Shown: positions 1-8,854 of the stretch, piece by piece
Numbering within the stretch: the first letter of the stretch is position 1
Layout: the number at the start of each line of letters is the position of its first letter
DNA from: Candidatus Melainabacteria bacterium
GTDB lineage: Bacteria > Cyanobacteriota > Vampirovibrionia > Obscuribacterales > Obscuribacteraceae
DNA length: 64,000 nt
Reading direction: 5' to 3'
Assembly: GCA_003242885.1 (NCBI GenBank)
Contig: QKMZ01000002.1
Coordinates: 1-64,000 of the forward strand
Position numbers and translations under genes: made by a program
Notes under the pieces: model-generated
Seen by the model: only the letters and a program-made list of their open reading frames with translations
Databases searched by the model: none
What the model was told of the DNA's origin: nothing

Positions 1-38
1 TTCAGAACGCACTGCTTCGCAGAAGCTCGGCCGAAGCC

Positions 39-800
39 TTACTTCGCGCCGGTGCGGCCCTTGATGATGGAGCCGAGGCCCTGGGCGCGCTTGGCGGCTT
101 CGAAGTCGCGCTGAGCCTGCGGGCCCTGAGCGTCCTCGAGCTGAGCCTTCGCCTGCTCGAACTCCTCGTTCACCTTGTCGCCCTCGCGAGCGATCTTGGC
201 GCCGGTGGAGTTGATGCCCTTGAAGCTGTCGACCACGTCGGCGGCGCCGCGCAGAGCGCTGGTCGCCTTGGCCTTGGCCTCGTGCGACTTGACGGTGAGC
301 TGCAGCTCCTTGAGCTTGGCCTGGGCGTCGGTGACGGCCTGCTTGGTGACGGCGACGGTCTGCTCGATGGAAGCGACGGTCTGCGCCTGGATGTCGCGCT
401 CGCTGGTGGCGGACTGCACGTTGGCGGCCTGCTGCTGCACCATGGCGTCGGCTTCCAGCTCGGCGTCGGTGATGTTGGGGTTCTTGCCCTTCGCCATGCT
501 GATGGCGAGGTCGAGGTCGCCGTTGGCGGCTTCGAGGGCCTTCTCCTTGTCGGCGAGCTTGTTGCGCTCGTTGTTCAGCGTGCCGCGCAGGTCGGACGCC
601 TTGCGGGACGCGCCGGCGACGATGCCTTCCTGCTCGGCGATCAGGGCGAGCTCACGGTCGATCGGCGTGGTGAGCTTGTTGTTGCCCTTGCCCAGAAGGA
701 TGAGAACGTTGCGGCGGAACGACGGGGACACGACGCAACCGATGAGAGTGCCGACGACAGCGGCGCCAAGCACGTAAGCGATAAGAGCCCAAATGGTCAT
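39..800 (-). CDS. PspA/IM30-like membrane-anchored coiled-coil protein
   Basis: 253 aa. The start is the ATG at 798-800, because a GGAG ribosome site lies just upstream and the protein then opens directly with one hydrophobic helix (about residues 3-24, ALIAYVLGAAVVGTLIG). The rest is almost entirely charged, Ala/Gln/Glu-rich coiled coil, ending in a short Gly/Lys tail. The composition and long helical hairpin resemble PspA/IM30 (phage shock) proteins. Those normally lack a true N-terminal transmembrane helix, so this would be an anchored variant. The next gene on the same strand upstream is a TPM-domain coiled-coil protein, and an envelope-maintenance role is inferred from that pairing. The gene is very GC-rich compared with typical genes of the window. 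The family call is tentative; a generic coiled-coil membrane protein is the alternative. Confidence 0.72.
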   Translation of the reverse strand: MTIWALIAYVLGAAVVGTLIGCVVSPSFRRNVLILLGKGNNKLTTPIDRELALIAEQEGIVAGASRKASDLRGTLNNERNKLADKEKALEAANGDLDLAISMAKGKNPNITDAELEADAMVQQQAANVQSATSERDIQAQTVASIEQTVAVTKQAVTDAQAKLKELQLTVKSHEAKAKATSALRGAADVVDSFKGINSTGAKIAREGDKVNEEFEQAKAQLEDAQGPQAQRDFEAAKRAQGLGSIIKGRTGAK

Positions 801-817
801 GGTGAATTCTCCTGTTT

Positions 818-834
818 GAGTCGCATTGCGACTC
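818..834 (-). promoter_or_regulatory. leader hairpin directly upstream of a ribosome binding site
   Basis: A perfect 7-bp stem with a 3-nt loop (GAGTCGC-aat-GCGACTC on the minus strand) ends about four bases before the AGGAG ribosome site of the PspA-like gene. It could stabilise the message or influence initiation; no function is proven. Confidence 0.4.
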
Positions 835-946
835 GGTTGTTGCCCGGATGGGCACACTGACACGTTTCGGAAAGACGCCCTGAGCCGGTCGACTGCAACA
901 TGCAATCTGTTTTACCGGTCAGAGCGCTGCCTACCTGAAGGCATCA

Positions 947-1000
947 GATGCGGTTAGTCGCCGCATCCAAGAAGTCCTGGCATCACTCGACGCCAGGACT
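947..1000 (-). repeat. two adjacent hairpins between the PspA-like and TPM genes
   Basis: Two perfect inverted repeats lie side by side: a 7-bp stem (947-953 with 961-967) and a 9-bp stem (973-981 with 992-1000). They follow the stop of the TPM gene on the minus strand. Neither is followed by a T-run, so they are not canonical intrinsic terminators. A processing or stability element inside a two-gene transcript is possible. Confidence 0.45.
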
Positions 1001-1030
1001 GAGACATCGCGAGCCGCTAGCGGCCGTCGA

Positions 1031-4000
1031 TCAATCGAAGCCGTTGTTGCTCGTCGTGGTCGACGAGCTGTTGTCGAAGCCCGAGCTGATGGTCGTGCTG
1101 GCGCTCTCCTGGGCGCGGCGAGCGTCGTCGGCGTCGCGTTGCCGCTGAGCCGCAGCGTCTGCCTCGCGTTGCCGCTGGGCAGCCGCCTCGTCATCGAGCT
1201 GCTTCTGGTAGGCGACCGCCACAGCGATTGCCGTAGCCACTTCCTGCGCAGCCGTCTCTTCGGCCTTTTCAGCCGAACGATAGGCTTCGCCCGCCTTGGA
1301 CTTGGCGCTCTCGTAGTCCTTGTTGTTGAACAGGGACTCGGCGGAGGTCAGCAGAGCAGCGGCGTTGGTGGTGTTGGCGCGGACGCCTTCACCGAACGTC
1401 TTGCTCGAGCCGCCGATGGTCTTCGACTTCCGGAAGGACGTGCCCCGGACGCCGTCGATCTTCTGCTGAGCCTGCTCGATGGCAGCTTCCGCTTCCGTGC
1501 CGGCCTTCTTGTCGGCAGCCGACAGTTCGCGGGCCTTCTTGCAGAGGTCCTTGCCCGCCTCGGTACGCTGAGCGATGGCGTTCCAGTCGGCCTTCGCAAC
1601 GGCAACATCGCGACGCACATTGGCGAGCGCGGTGCGACCTTCACTGAGCTTGGACGTGGTAGCCTGCCGCACGTACTCGTGCTTGCACTCACCCGCAGCC
1701 GTGTTGACCGCGGTTTCGAGTTCGCCGATGGCCTTGACCGCGTTGTCGTACGCACGCTTCTCTTCGTCGATCTTGGAATCGACGCCCTTCAGCGTGGTGA
1801 GCAACTCGTCGGCAGCCTTGGCAGCAGCCGGCCAGTCGGTGATGGGCAGAGCGACGTCGGTCTGCTGACGCGTCAGCACGGGCTGAGCGCTGGCAAACGT
1901 GCTGTCGGTCTTCTGGGAAGTGGTGAACGCGTGATCCTTGAGCTTGCGCACGAGCGCAGTCGCGAGATCAGCCGCGGCTTCCACCGTGGACTTGGCGTGG
2001 TCACGCAGACGCTTCAGCTCGGCGAGCTTGGCGTGCACTTCGGTGATCGCATCACGCGAGTGCTGGATGTCGCCGCCGATGCCTTCGAGCAGAGCCCGAC
2101 CGGCGAGGTAGCGCTGTTCCAGGAACGCAGTCTTGATCTTCGCCAGCTCACCGTCCGTCTTGTCGCGGACCGCCTTGGCGGTGGTGAGCTTGCCCGGCTG
2201 ACCTTCGAAGTTCTTCTTCAAGAACCCGGCGTTCAGCTCGTCGATGGCAGCATCGCCGCCCTCGATTTCGGACTTCAGCTTGCCGACCGCGGTGCGGATG
2301 CCCGGAACACCCTTCTGGATGAACGCAGCCGCCGCCACGATGGCGTCGACCAGGGACGAGGCTTCGTTCGTCTTGCTTTCGGAATTCGACTTCGCCTTGT
2401 CGGCGTCATCGAGCTTTCCTTCGAAGACGAGCTTCAGCGCCGACGCGAGGAAATCGCGCGCGTCGCCGACCTGCTTGTCCGGATTGCCGTCCGCTTCGGC
2501 GAGCAGCAGGTTGACCGGCAGACCGTCCGGAGCCTTGAAGCTGGCTTCCGGGTAGGTGTAGTCGGCAGCCTTGGCGCGGGTGTCCGCAACCTTCTTGGCC
2601 GCCTTCTCGATCTGGCTCGCGGTGGTCGCCAGTGACTGCTTCAGAGCGATCGCCCGGTTGAGCGCCGCCTTCACAGCCGTGACGCCATCCTCGACAGCCT
2701 GCGAACTGTCGCTGGCCTCGAGCGGGTCGCTGTCCATGATCTCGAGGAAGGCAGCCCGAGCCTTTTGCAGCTCCTGCATGCCAGCCTCGTACGGGTCGAA
2801 CACCAGTTCGTTTTCGGCGAGCTTCGGCTTGAGAGTCTCGACTTCACCCATCAGCCGCTCGATGTCGGCCTTGTTCTCGCGGACCTTCTCGAATGACTTC
2901 TTGAGGTTCGCGAGCAGCGTCTGGAGTTCGGTGTTGACCGTCTCCATCTCAGCCATCAGGTCGGAGATCTTGTCGTAGGTCTTGGTGACCACGGCACTGC
3001 CGAACAGCGACTTCTGCTCAGTGGAGAGCAGCGCGCCCTGAACAGTGATCTTGTCCTGCGTGTAGGCCTTGATGACAGCGTTGTAGCCGCCCCAGCCGAA
3101 CGGATTCTTCTGACCCGCGAAATCGGCTTCCGCCTTGTCCAGACGCGCCGACAAGGTGAGCTTGCCGTCGGTGATCTGGGAGTACAGCGTCATCGCCTTG
3201 CGAACCGAAGCCAGCGACCGGTTCTTCAACCGACCTTCCCAGCCCATGGTCTGGTCCAGGAAGCGCAGCCCCTTGTCCTGCAGGTCAGTGTAGTTCTGAC
3301 CCAGCGTATTCGCGTCGGTGCGTGCCTTTGTCAGCAGAGCCTCAGCGGTTGCACGCCGGCGACGAGAGACGACGAAGAGCGACACCAGAACGATGATGAG
3401 CAGCGTCGGAGGACCGCCGTAGGTGAGCGCCGCCATGATGGTCGCGTTGCGCGCCGCGGCCTCTTGGTCAGCGATGCGGTCGGCTTCCGCCTGTCGACGT
3501 TGACGCTCTTGTTCGGCGATGCGGTCTTGCTCGGCGCGTTGGGCGGCAGCAGCGTCGTCGGCAATCTTGCGATCGATGCCGGCATTGATGCTGTTGGCGA
3601 TGTTGCGCATGTAGCCGCGCACGTCACCGTTGCCCAGCAGGTGCTTGTTGCTGTCCATGTAGCTCTGCAGCGCAGCGTTGGAAACGCCGAGCGACAGTGC
3701 GCGAGGACCGAGGTTGCCGCTGCGTGCCGTCTTGCCGAAGTTGGTGCCGGGGAGTCCGTACACCGTGACGAGCACGTAGTTGTCCGAGTTGAAGCCGTTG
3801 GAAGCCTGGAACCGACGCAACACGCCGTCGGTCATCTGGCGACCGAAGACGGTATTGTCGATGTTCTCAGTGCCTCGCTCGGCAATGACGAAGATGAACC
3901 GCAGGTTGTGCTTGTTGCCAGCCTGCTGCAGAGTCTGTTCCAGTCCGCTCACACCCACTTGCAATTGCGGGTCGACGTAGACGTTCTGGCTCGCATTGGG

Positions 4001-4102
4001 TTGCGGCTGCCAGGTGTCTGCGGCTTGAGCAGGAAGGCTGAAACTCAGCGCTGCCACCAGGAGCACTGGTAGCATCAGAATTTTGCCAAACAGTTTGTGC
4101 AT
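1031..4102 (-). CDS. secreted/membrane TPM-domain protein with very long coiled coil
   Basis: 1023 aa. It has a Sec signal peptide ending near PAQAAD (residue 28), then a TPM domain of the YgcG/Psb32/MOLO-1 type at about residues 40-180, with the typical run of LRFIFVIAERG and NYVLVTVYGLPG strands. An Arg/Glu/Gln linker, one transmembrane helix (about 225-245, PTLLIIVLVSLFVV followed by basic residues) and roughly 700 residues of predicted cytoplasmic coiled coil follow. The tail is QRQRE-rich and ends in a Ser/Thr/Asn/Gly stretch, as in several YgcG proteins. TPM proteins act in envelope or photosystem repair in other bacteria; the exact role here is unknown. The PspA-like gene follows about 230 bp downstream and could be co-transcribed. 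A GGAG-containing leader precedes the ATG. The gene is strongly GC-rich: one 60-base line I counted (2041-2100) has 40 G+C. Confidence 0.85.
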   Translation of the reverse strand: MHKLFGKILMLPVLLVAALSFSLPAQAADTWQPQPNASQNVYVDPQLQVGVSGLEQTLQQAGNKHNLRFIFVIAERGTENIDNTVFGRQMTDGVLRRFQASNGFNSDNYVLVTVYGLPGTNFGKTARSGNLGPRALSLGVSNAALQSYMDSNKHLLGNGDVRGYMRNIANSINAGIDRKIADDAAAAQRAEQDRIAEQERQRRQAEADRIADQEAAARNATIMAALTYGGPPTLLIIVLVSLFVVSRRRRATAEALLTKARTDANTLGQNYTDLQDKGLRFLDQTMGWEGRLKNRSLASVRKAMTLYSQITDGKLTLSARLDKAEADFAGQKNPFGWGGYNAVIKAYTQDKITVQGALLSTEQKSLFGSAVVTKTYDKISDLMAEMETVNTELQTLLANLKKSFEKVRENKADIERLMGEVETLKPKLAENELVFDPYEAGMQELQKARAAFLEIMDSDPLEASDSSQAVEDGVTAVKAALNRAIALKQSLATTASQIEKAAKKVADTRAKAADYTYPEASFKAPDGLPVNLLLAEADGNPDKQVGDARDFLASALKLVFEGKLDDADKAKSNSESKTNEASSLVDAIVAAAAFIQKGVPGIRTAVGKLKSEIEGGDAAIDELNAGFLKKNFEGQPGKLTTAKAVRDKTDGELAKIKTAFLEQRYLAGRALLEGIGGDIQHSRDAITEVHAKLAELKRLRDHAKSTVEAAADLATALVRKLKDHAFTTSQKTDSTFASAQPVLTRQQTDVALPITDWPAAAKAADELLTTLKGVDSKIDEEKRAYDNAVKAIGELETAVNTAAGECKHEYVRQATTSKLSEGRTALANVRRDVAVAKADWNAIAQRTEAGKDLCKKARELSAADKKAGTEAEAAIEQAQQKIDGVRGTSFRKSKTIGGSSKTFGEGVRANTTNAAALLTSAESLFNNKDYESAKSKAGEAYRSAEKAEETAAQEVATAIAVAVAYQKQLDDEAAAQRQREADAAAQRQRDADDARRAQESASTTISSGFDNSSSTTTSNNGFD

Positions 4103-4995
4103 AGTTTCTCAGTCTCCAGTCTGTTGGATGGAGTTGACTCGCCCGAGCAGATGCGAAAGGCTTCGTTGCCTTTCGTGTGTGCGCGGGTTGTAGGATTAGG
4201 AGAGTTTGCGTAGATGAATGCAGTTTGCGAAGAACTCGCCAACCACACCACCTAGCTCGCGCCTCCTCGGGGTGACTTTTTGCCCGTCCGCTCGGAATGC
4301 GAACGAGTGAAAACCGCTCAGCGGCTCTCACTCGAAGGCATTGGGTTTTGTCGGAATTAAGCGGTCGGTGTTGGTGTTCTCGGGATTTGGAAGGGCAAAA
4401 GAAGTATGCCTGCAGGCTACCAGAGGGGGCTGCTATTAAAGAAATCCGTGCGCATAACTATGGAGGTATATGTCACGCCCACGCGTCGTTTCATTAGAGA
4501 AAACTCCTAATCCTCATATCGCCGCCGACCCGCCCCTTTGCAACCTTTGCGCTGTGAATTTTGGGGTGTCTGACCGCTGTTTTCACTGCCTATTGTTGAG
4601 GACCTCTAATCTGAGCCTGTGTAGTGTTGCTAGCATAGGAGCACGTTACACTTGTTACTTGGCATCGGACTGATTTCGCCGCTTTTATCTGGCTGCGGCA
4701 AAACTGCTATTACGCGCCTGTCTATTTGGTGGCTTTAAAACTCAACCTAATACTTCGCGTAACTCGCGCGCGCGCGAAAGCTTCTGATTATCTTGAGTTA
4801 AGCGATAGGAGTCGGGAAGCTAATGGTTCCGCATGCGGGACAGTGCTGTGTCTTCGTGACCTACGCGTTGTTTCTGTCCAGGCGTGTGTGCGCCTTCGCA
4901 CGCGCATATGCATCTGTATCTGCTCTGCGTGAATGAATATATGCGGGTGCGCATCGCGTAAGCTGACGCAAGGCCGAATCTGAGTTACTTAACTT
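4103..4995. other. long spacer without a supported gene
   Basis: About 890 bp. An 8-bp hairpin (4154-4161 with 4168-4175) lies in the leader of the TPM gene. Short ORFs exist (for example 4470-4673 and 4726-4932), but they lack coding-like composition or a ribosome site. GC is visibly lower than in the flanking TPM gene. The promoter of the TPM gene should lie here; I could not pick one with confidence. Confidence 0.6.
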
Positions 4996-7065
4996 CTAAC
5001 CGCTTTGGCGCACTTTCCATTTTTGCCAGCGCATCAATTCCGCTACTGAGGCTGAAAACGCAAAACATCCACGAGGAGTGTGAGGTTTGTCCCCATCGAT
5101 GATTTCGCTGACGCTGCCCAATGCCCCTTCGTTTTCCAGATTTTGAAACAGAGGTTGCAGCAGTGAGTCGACCTTCGCGAGCGTGGCCATGGTATTGCCA
5201 TAGACATTCACGTAAGCCTCGAGATAGAAGCCGAGCAGGTAGGGCCAAGCTGTGCCCTGGTAATAGCTCAAATCGCGATGATATTGATCGGCATGCGCAA
5301 GTCCGCAGCCGTAGCGGCCCTGGTAGCTCTCGTCAGCTTGCGCTAGCGTTCGTACTCCTGTTGGTGTCAGAAGAAACGCGTCGATAGCCGTTAAGATCGA
5401 CCGTTCTTGCTCTTTTTCCAGGGCCCTGAATGGCATAGCCACTGCAAAAAGTTGATTTGGTCTGAGCGTATCGTCGTTATTCTTGTCACCCTTGCCGCGT
5501 CCGTCGATTACATCGTAAAGATAGGCTGCATCAGGGTTCCAAAATCTCTGCATAGACTTATGAGCCTGGTCGCGCAAGCGTTCCATCTGCGTCATAAGCG
5601 GGCTGGTCATTCCTTCTTGCTGAGCGAAGTTAACGCAAACCGAAAGGAAGTTCAGCCAGAGCGCCTGAATTTCGACCGGCTTGCCGGCCCGTTCGGTGAT
5701 GGGGAAATCGGCTACCTTACTGTCCATCCAAGTCAGTGCCTGGTCTCGGCGGTGGCAGAGCAGAAGACCATCCTTAGGATCGACTCTGATACCGTCATTG
5801 GTGCCACGAATAAAATGATTGGCGGCTTCCTCGAGAAGCGGCAGCTGGCTCTTCAAAATCTCTCGATCTTTAGAAGCCGTAACGTAATGATGCAGTGCCC
5901 ATGCCCACCAAAGCGTCACATCCACTGCTGAATATTCGGGCTCGCCCGAACTTTCCAGATAGCGCAACGGCAATAGACCGTCCTTCATGCGAGCTGGCTG
6001 GTTCAGTAAAATCTTTTTTGCCTCATCGTATCGATGCGTTGAGAGAGTCAAACCAGGCAGCGATATCAATGTCCAGCGACCGAAGTCGGCGAACCACGGA
6101 TAGCCTGCCATAACGGTGAGTTTGTCTTCAGCTTTGTCCTTGACGATAAACTGGTCGCATGCCACTGAAAGCAGGCTATTCTGCACATTTTTCGGCAGCG
6201 CCGAGCGATCCAATAACCCGCGCTGCCGTTTCAAATTCACTGCCGCAGGCTCATTGATATCGCCTATCTCAGCGGGGCGGTCTAAAGACGCTGCCATCAT
6301 CAACGGTTTGTCCGCACTAAGCTCGGCTTTCAGAGTGCCTACCAGCAGCAGGTCTTCTGAATCCTTTTCACCTCTTGCTGTTTCCTCATGCCAAACAAAG
6401 TCCCACCACCACTGGCGTTGCGGCTCATAGTCGCCGTGCGTCCAGGAAAGGCAAAGACGCCTGTCCGCTTCGTTAATGCGCACGACAGAGCCTTTGGGAG
6501 AAACGAATTGAGGATAGTGAAATTCCGAAGAGCCATGTACTTGGCTGTGAAATGAGCGAAACGCTGCCAGTACGCGGATCTTGATTTGTACTTTGGGGTG
6601 GTCGGAGGGATGACCGGGCACGAAATAATAGCTGGCGTAAAGCTCGTTGGTGCCCCATTTGAGTGTCAGTTGTTTAACCACATAGTGGTTGCCGATAGAG
6701 TAGACCCATGTGGGAGTCGGCAAAGTGGTAAAAGACTCCACCAACTTGTAACCGCTCGGCGATACTACCCCTGATGCCCACTCGTTGGTGGTCAGCTCGA
6801 ATTCCTGCCCGTCCACGGTGACTACTTCATCGAGCTTACTCAGGATCACGTGCCGGTCGCGCGGGGGATTCAGAGCCGAAACGAGCAGCCCGTGATAGCG
6901 TCTGCGATTGGCGCCCGATATCGTGCTGGAAGAATATCCGCCCAACCCATTGACCACGAGCCACTCTCTGTTGTCGACTGCGCCCGTGGCAGGGTACCAG
7001 ACCGGCACTTCGTAAGTGAGGTCTGGATGTTTTTGTTTGAGCCAGCTGATCAAACCAAAGGTCAT
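4996..7065 (-). CDS. amylo-alpha-1,6-glucosidase / glycogen debranching enzyme
   Basis: 689 aa, the normal size for the bacterial/archaeal GDE family. The N-terminal GDE domain shows WLVVNGLGGYSSSTISG and RRYHGLLVSAL (about residues 34-64). The C-terminal (alpha/alpha)6 glucosidase domain shows DVTLWWAWALHHY, EIQALWLNFL, RPNQLFAVAMPF and TPRGCFAFSASVAE, which carry the acidic catalytic residues and sugar-binding positions of the family. The enzyme hydrolyses alpha-1,6 branch points of glycogen in the cytoplasm. It stands alone on the minus strand, divergent from the HExxH gene at 7222, with no other glycogen gene in view. The ATG start sits immediately before a conserved-looking N-terminus. 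Confidence 0.95.
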   Translation of the reverse strand: MTFGLISWLKQKHPDLTYEVPVWYPATGAVDNREWLVVNGLGGYSSSTISGANRRRYHGLLVSALNPPRDRHVILSKLDEVVTVDGQEFELTTNEWASGVVSPSGYKLVESFTTLPTPTWVYSIGNHYVVKQLTLKWGTNELYASYYFVPGHPSDHPKVQIKIRVLAAFRSFHSQVHGSSEFHYPQFVSPKGSVVRINEADRRLCLSWTHGDYEPQRQWWWDFVWHEETARGEKDSEDLLLVGTLKAELSADKPLMMAASLDRPAEIGDINEPAAVNLKRQRGLLDRSALPKNVQNSLLSVACDQFIVKDKAEDKLTVMAGYPWFADFGRWTLISLPGLTLSTHRYDEAKKILLNQPARMKDGLLPLRYLESSGEPEYSAVDVTLWWAWALHHYVTASKDREILKSQLPLLEEAANHFIRGTNDGIRVDPKDGLLLCHRRDQALTWMDSKVADFPITERAGKPVEIQALWLNFLSVCVNFAQQEGMTSPLMTQMERLRDQAHKSMQRFWNPDAAYLYDVIDGRGKGDKNNDDTLRPNQLFAVAMPFRALEKEQERSILTAIDAFLLTPTGVRTLAQADESYQGRYGCGLAHADQYHRDLSYYQGTAWPYLLGFYLEAYVNVYGNTMATLAKVDSLLQPLFQNLENEGALGSVSEIIDGDKPHTPRGCFAFSASVAELMRWQKWKVRQSG

Positions 7066-7221
7066 TACCTCGATCCTATCTTCTTGCCATGACGTTTGCC
7101 ATCCTCAATCAAGTGAAAAGTTTGCCTTCAAATTTCTTGCTCCCGCTTTTGCTCCTATTCCTCGATTTATGTCCGAAAAAGCCCGTTTGGGTATAGAACC
7201 ACAAGGGAACGTCCTTTTGAA

Positions 7222-8805
7222 TTGACAAACCGATTTTCGAGCCGAGGAAAGTCTTTGCCGCCCCCAGAGAAGCCGCAAAACAATGACGGAATACCCATTT
7301 CTCAACCTCTCAAGCCCTGGGAGCAAGGCTATCGCTTTGATTTGAATGGACAAGACGGCGCTATTCTCACAGGCGACGGGCTGACCGCCAAAGTGGAAGG
7401 GGCGCCCGGTATTCTTAATAACAACGGCAATGCTGACGCTCACTTACCAGAAGCCACGATTGATGAAAAGCCAAAGCTTATAGCCGAAGCCTTCCCTCAT
7501 TGGCAAGCAGCAAAATCGGAACTTGTAGCTCCTTCAGGTACTCACGAAGCTGAGTCGCTAAATCGCAGTTTTATCGACCCGACTTTGCGAGCTTTTAGCG
7601 CGCGTTTTGCATATTTGGCGGCGACCGACGGTTTGACCGCAGACAACGCTTCCATTGCAAGAACTTTGAAGAAAGCAGGTCCGCTGGGCGAGCAGCTCTT
7701 GGGTCAGATGGCTGAAATGGAAAAGTTTGGCTGGAAGTTGCAGCCGATCGGACTTAACGACCGCTACCTGCAACTGGAAAGACCCAATCTTCTTTCTCGC
7801 ATGAGCAAGATGCTGACCCTGTCCGGCTATCACTACGATACTTTTAAAGGTGAAAACCTGCGGGCAATCGGCTACAACAACGTCAACAATGCGCTCGGCA
7901 GCGTGATGGGCTCAAGCTATGGAACGGGAAATACGATCAAGCACGTGACCTCGATCGTAGCGCATGAAATCGGACACCATGATAAGACCATTGCCGATTT
8001 CAGAGACATTTCCAAGCTCACCGTGCCCGAGCAGCAAACGCTGGCAAAACGGCTGCTAGCGACAGAAACTCGCGCCATTCTTACTCAATTGCATGTTGCA
8101 GACAAAGTCGGCGATTTTCACTTGAGCAATGATTCTTTGAGAACAGCGCTGATGAAGCGCGATTTGGGAGGGTTTATTCACGATGCCTGGGGTAAATCCA
8201 GCTCCACTTACAGTTCGTTTGGAGCAATAGATCGTCAATACGCCAAGACTTTCGTCAACGAGTTCATCGATGACCTCTCGGTAAAGACACAGGCTAAATT
8301 CAATAATCCGCTCGTAGATGCGAAAACCGGGCGGGTAGGTCTTTTCGATATCGCTGAAGGGGCAGGCAATAGGTTTGGAAACATTGCCGGTGACGAAGAG
8401 GTGCTCAGGCGCATGAGCGCCCCTGTAGCGCAAACGTCTGCTGCTCCCGGCCGCTTTGCTGCATTTATGGAATCAAAGACTGGACGCGTTCTTGGGTATG
8501 GCATGAAAGGTGCAGCTGCACTTGGTTTGCTCGCCACTGCAGCGGATCTGAAAAGCGCATACAGTGAAAGTTTTTCAAAAGGAAATTCACGCTTGGCTCG
8601 CGTCGGCGTTGATTGGGCGGGCTTTGAAGCCGGTACAGTGCTCGGAAGTCGACTGGCTTCCGCCCTTGCAGTTTCTGCAAAAGTGAAACTACCTGTGGTG
8701 GCAATTCCGTTGGCGGCGATTTCATTTGGAATCGGCGGGTCATACCTTGCCGACAAGACTCTTGGAGAAGGCGTTGAAAACTACGTCGGCCGCAAGTTTC
8801 CGTAG
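7222..8805 (+). CDS. unrecognised protein with HEIGH zinc-protease-like motif and hydrophobic C-terminus
   Basis: 527 aa from a TTG start, since no ATG occurs in the first 150 codons. A GGGAAC stretch about 12 nt upstream is a weak ribosome site, and a second TTG at 7255 is possible. The first 100 residues are Pro/Asn-rich and probably disordered. Residues 248-252 are HEIGH within VAHEIGHHDK, matching the HExxH zinc-binding signature of metallopeptidases. The C-terminal 110 residues hold two Ala/Gly-rich hydrophobic segments (about 430-447 and 485-515) separated by a polar stretch, like a glycine zipper or a pore-forming tail. No signal peptide is seen. I do not recognise the family. A peptidase or secreted effector-like protein is possible, but the function is unknown. 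Confidence 0.75.
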   Translation: MTNRFSSRGKSLPPPEKPQNNDGIPISQPLKPWEQGYRFDLNGQDGAILTGDGLTAKVEGAPGILNNNGNADAHLPEATIDEKPKLIAEAFPHWQAAKSELVAPSGTHEAESLNRSFIDPTLRAFSARFAYLAATDGLTADNASIARTLKKAGPLGEQLLGQMAEMEKFGWKLQPIGLNDRYLQLERPNLLSRMSKMLTLSGYHYDTFKGENLRAIGYNNVNNALGSVMGSSYGTGNTIKHVTSIVAHEIGHHDKTIADFRDISKLTVPEQQTLAKRLLATETRAILTQLHVADKVGDFHLSNDSLRTALMKRDLGGFIHDAWGKSSSTYSSFGAIDRQYAKTFVNEFIDDLSVKTQAKFNNPLVDAKTGRVGLFDIAEGAGNRFGNIAGDEEVLRRMSAPVAQTSAAPGRFAAFMESKTGRVLGYGMKGAAALGLLATAADLKSAYSESFSKGNSRLARVGVDWAGFEAGTVLGSRLASALAVSAKVKLPVVAIPLAAISFGIGGSYLADKTLGEGVENYVGRKFP

Positions 8806-8854
8806 CTCTTATAGTTTCGCCAGTACGAATGTTTCTAATTGCTCAAAATGAACT

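Noticed and set aside
1139..2635. Long plus-strand ORF (498 aa) opposite the TPM gene
   Set aside because: It is the antisense of a GC-rich coding gene; its Leu/Gly/Arg/Val composition is typical of such shadows and it has no ribosome site.
4470..4932. Two short plus-strand ORFs in the 4.1-5.0 kb spacer
   Set aside because: No ribosome sites, unlikely composition and no visible domain.
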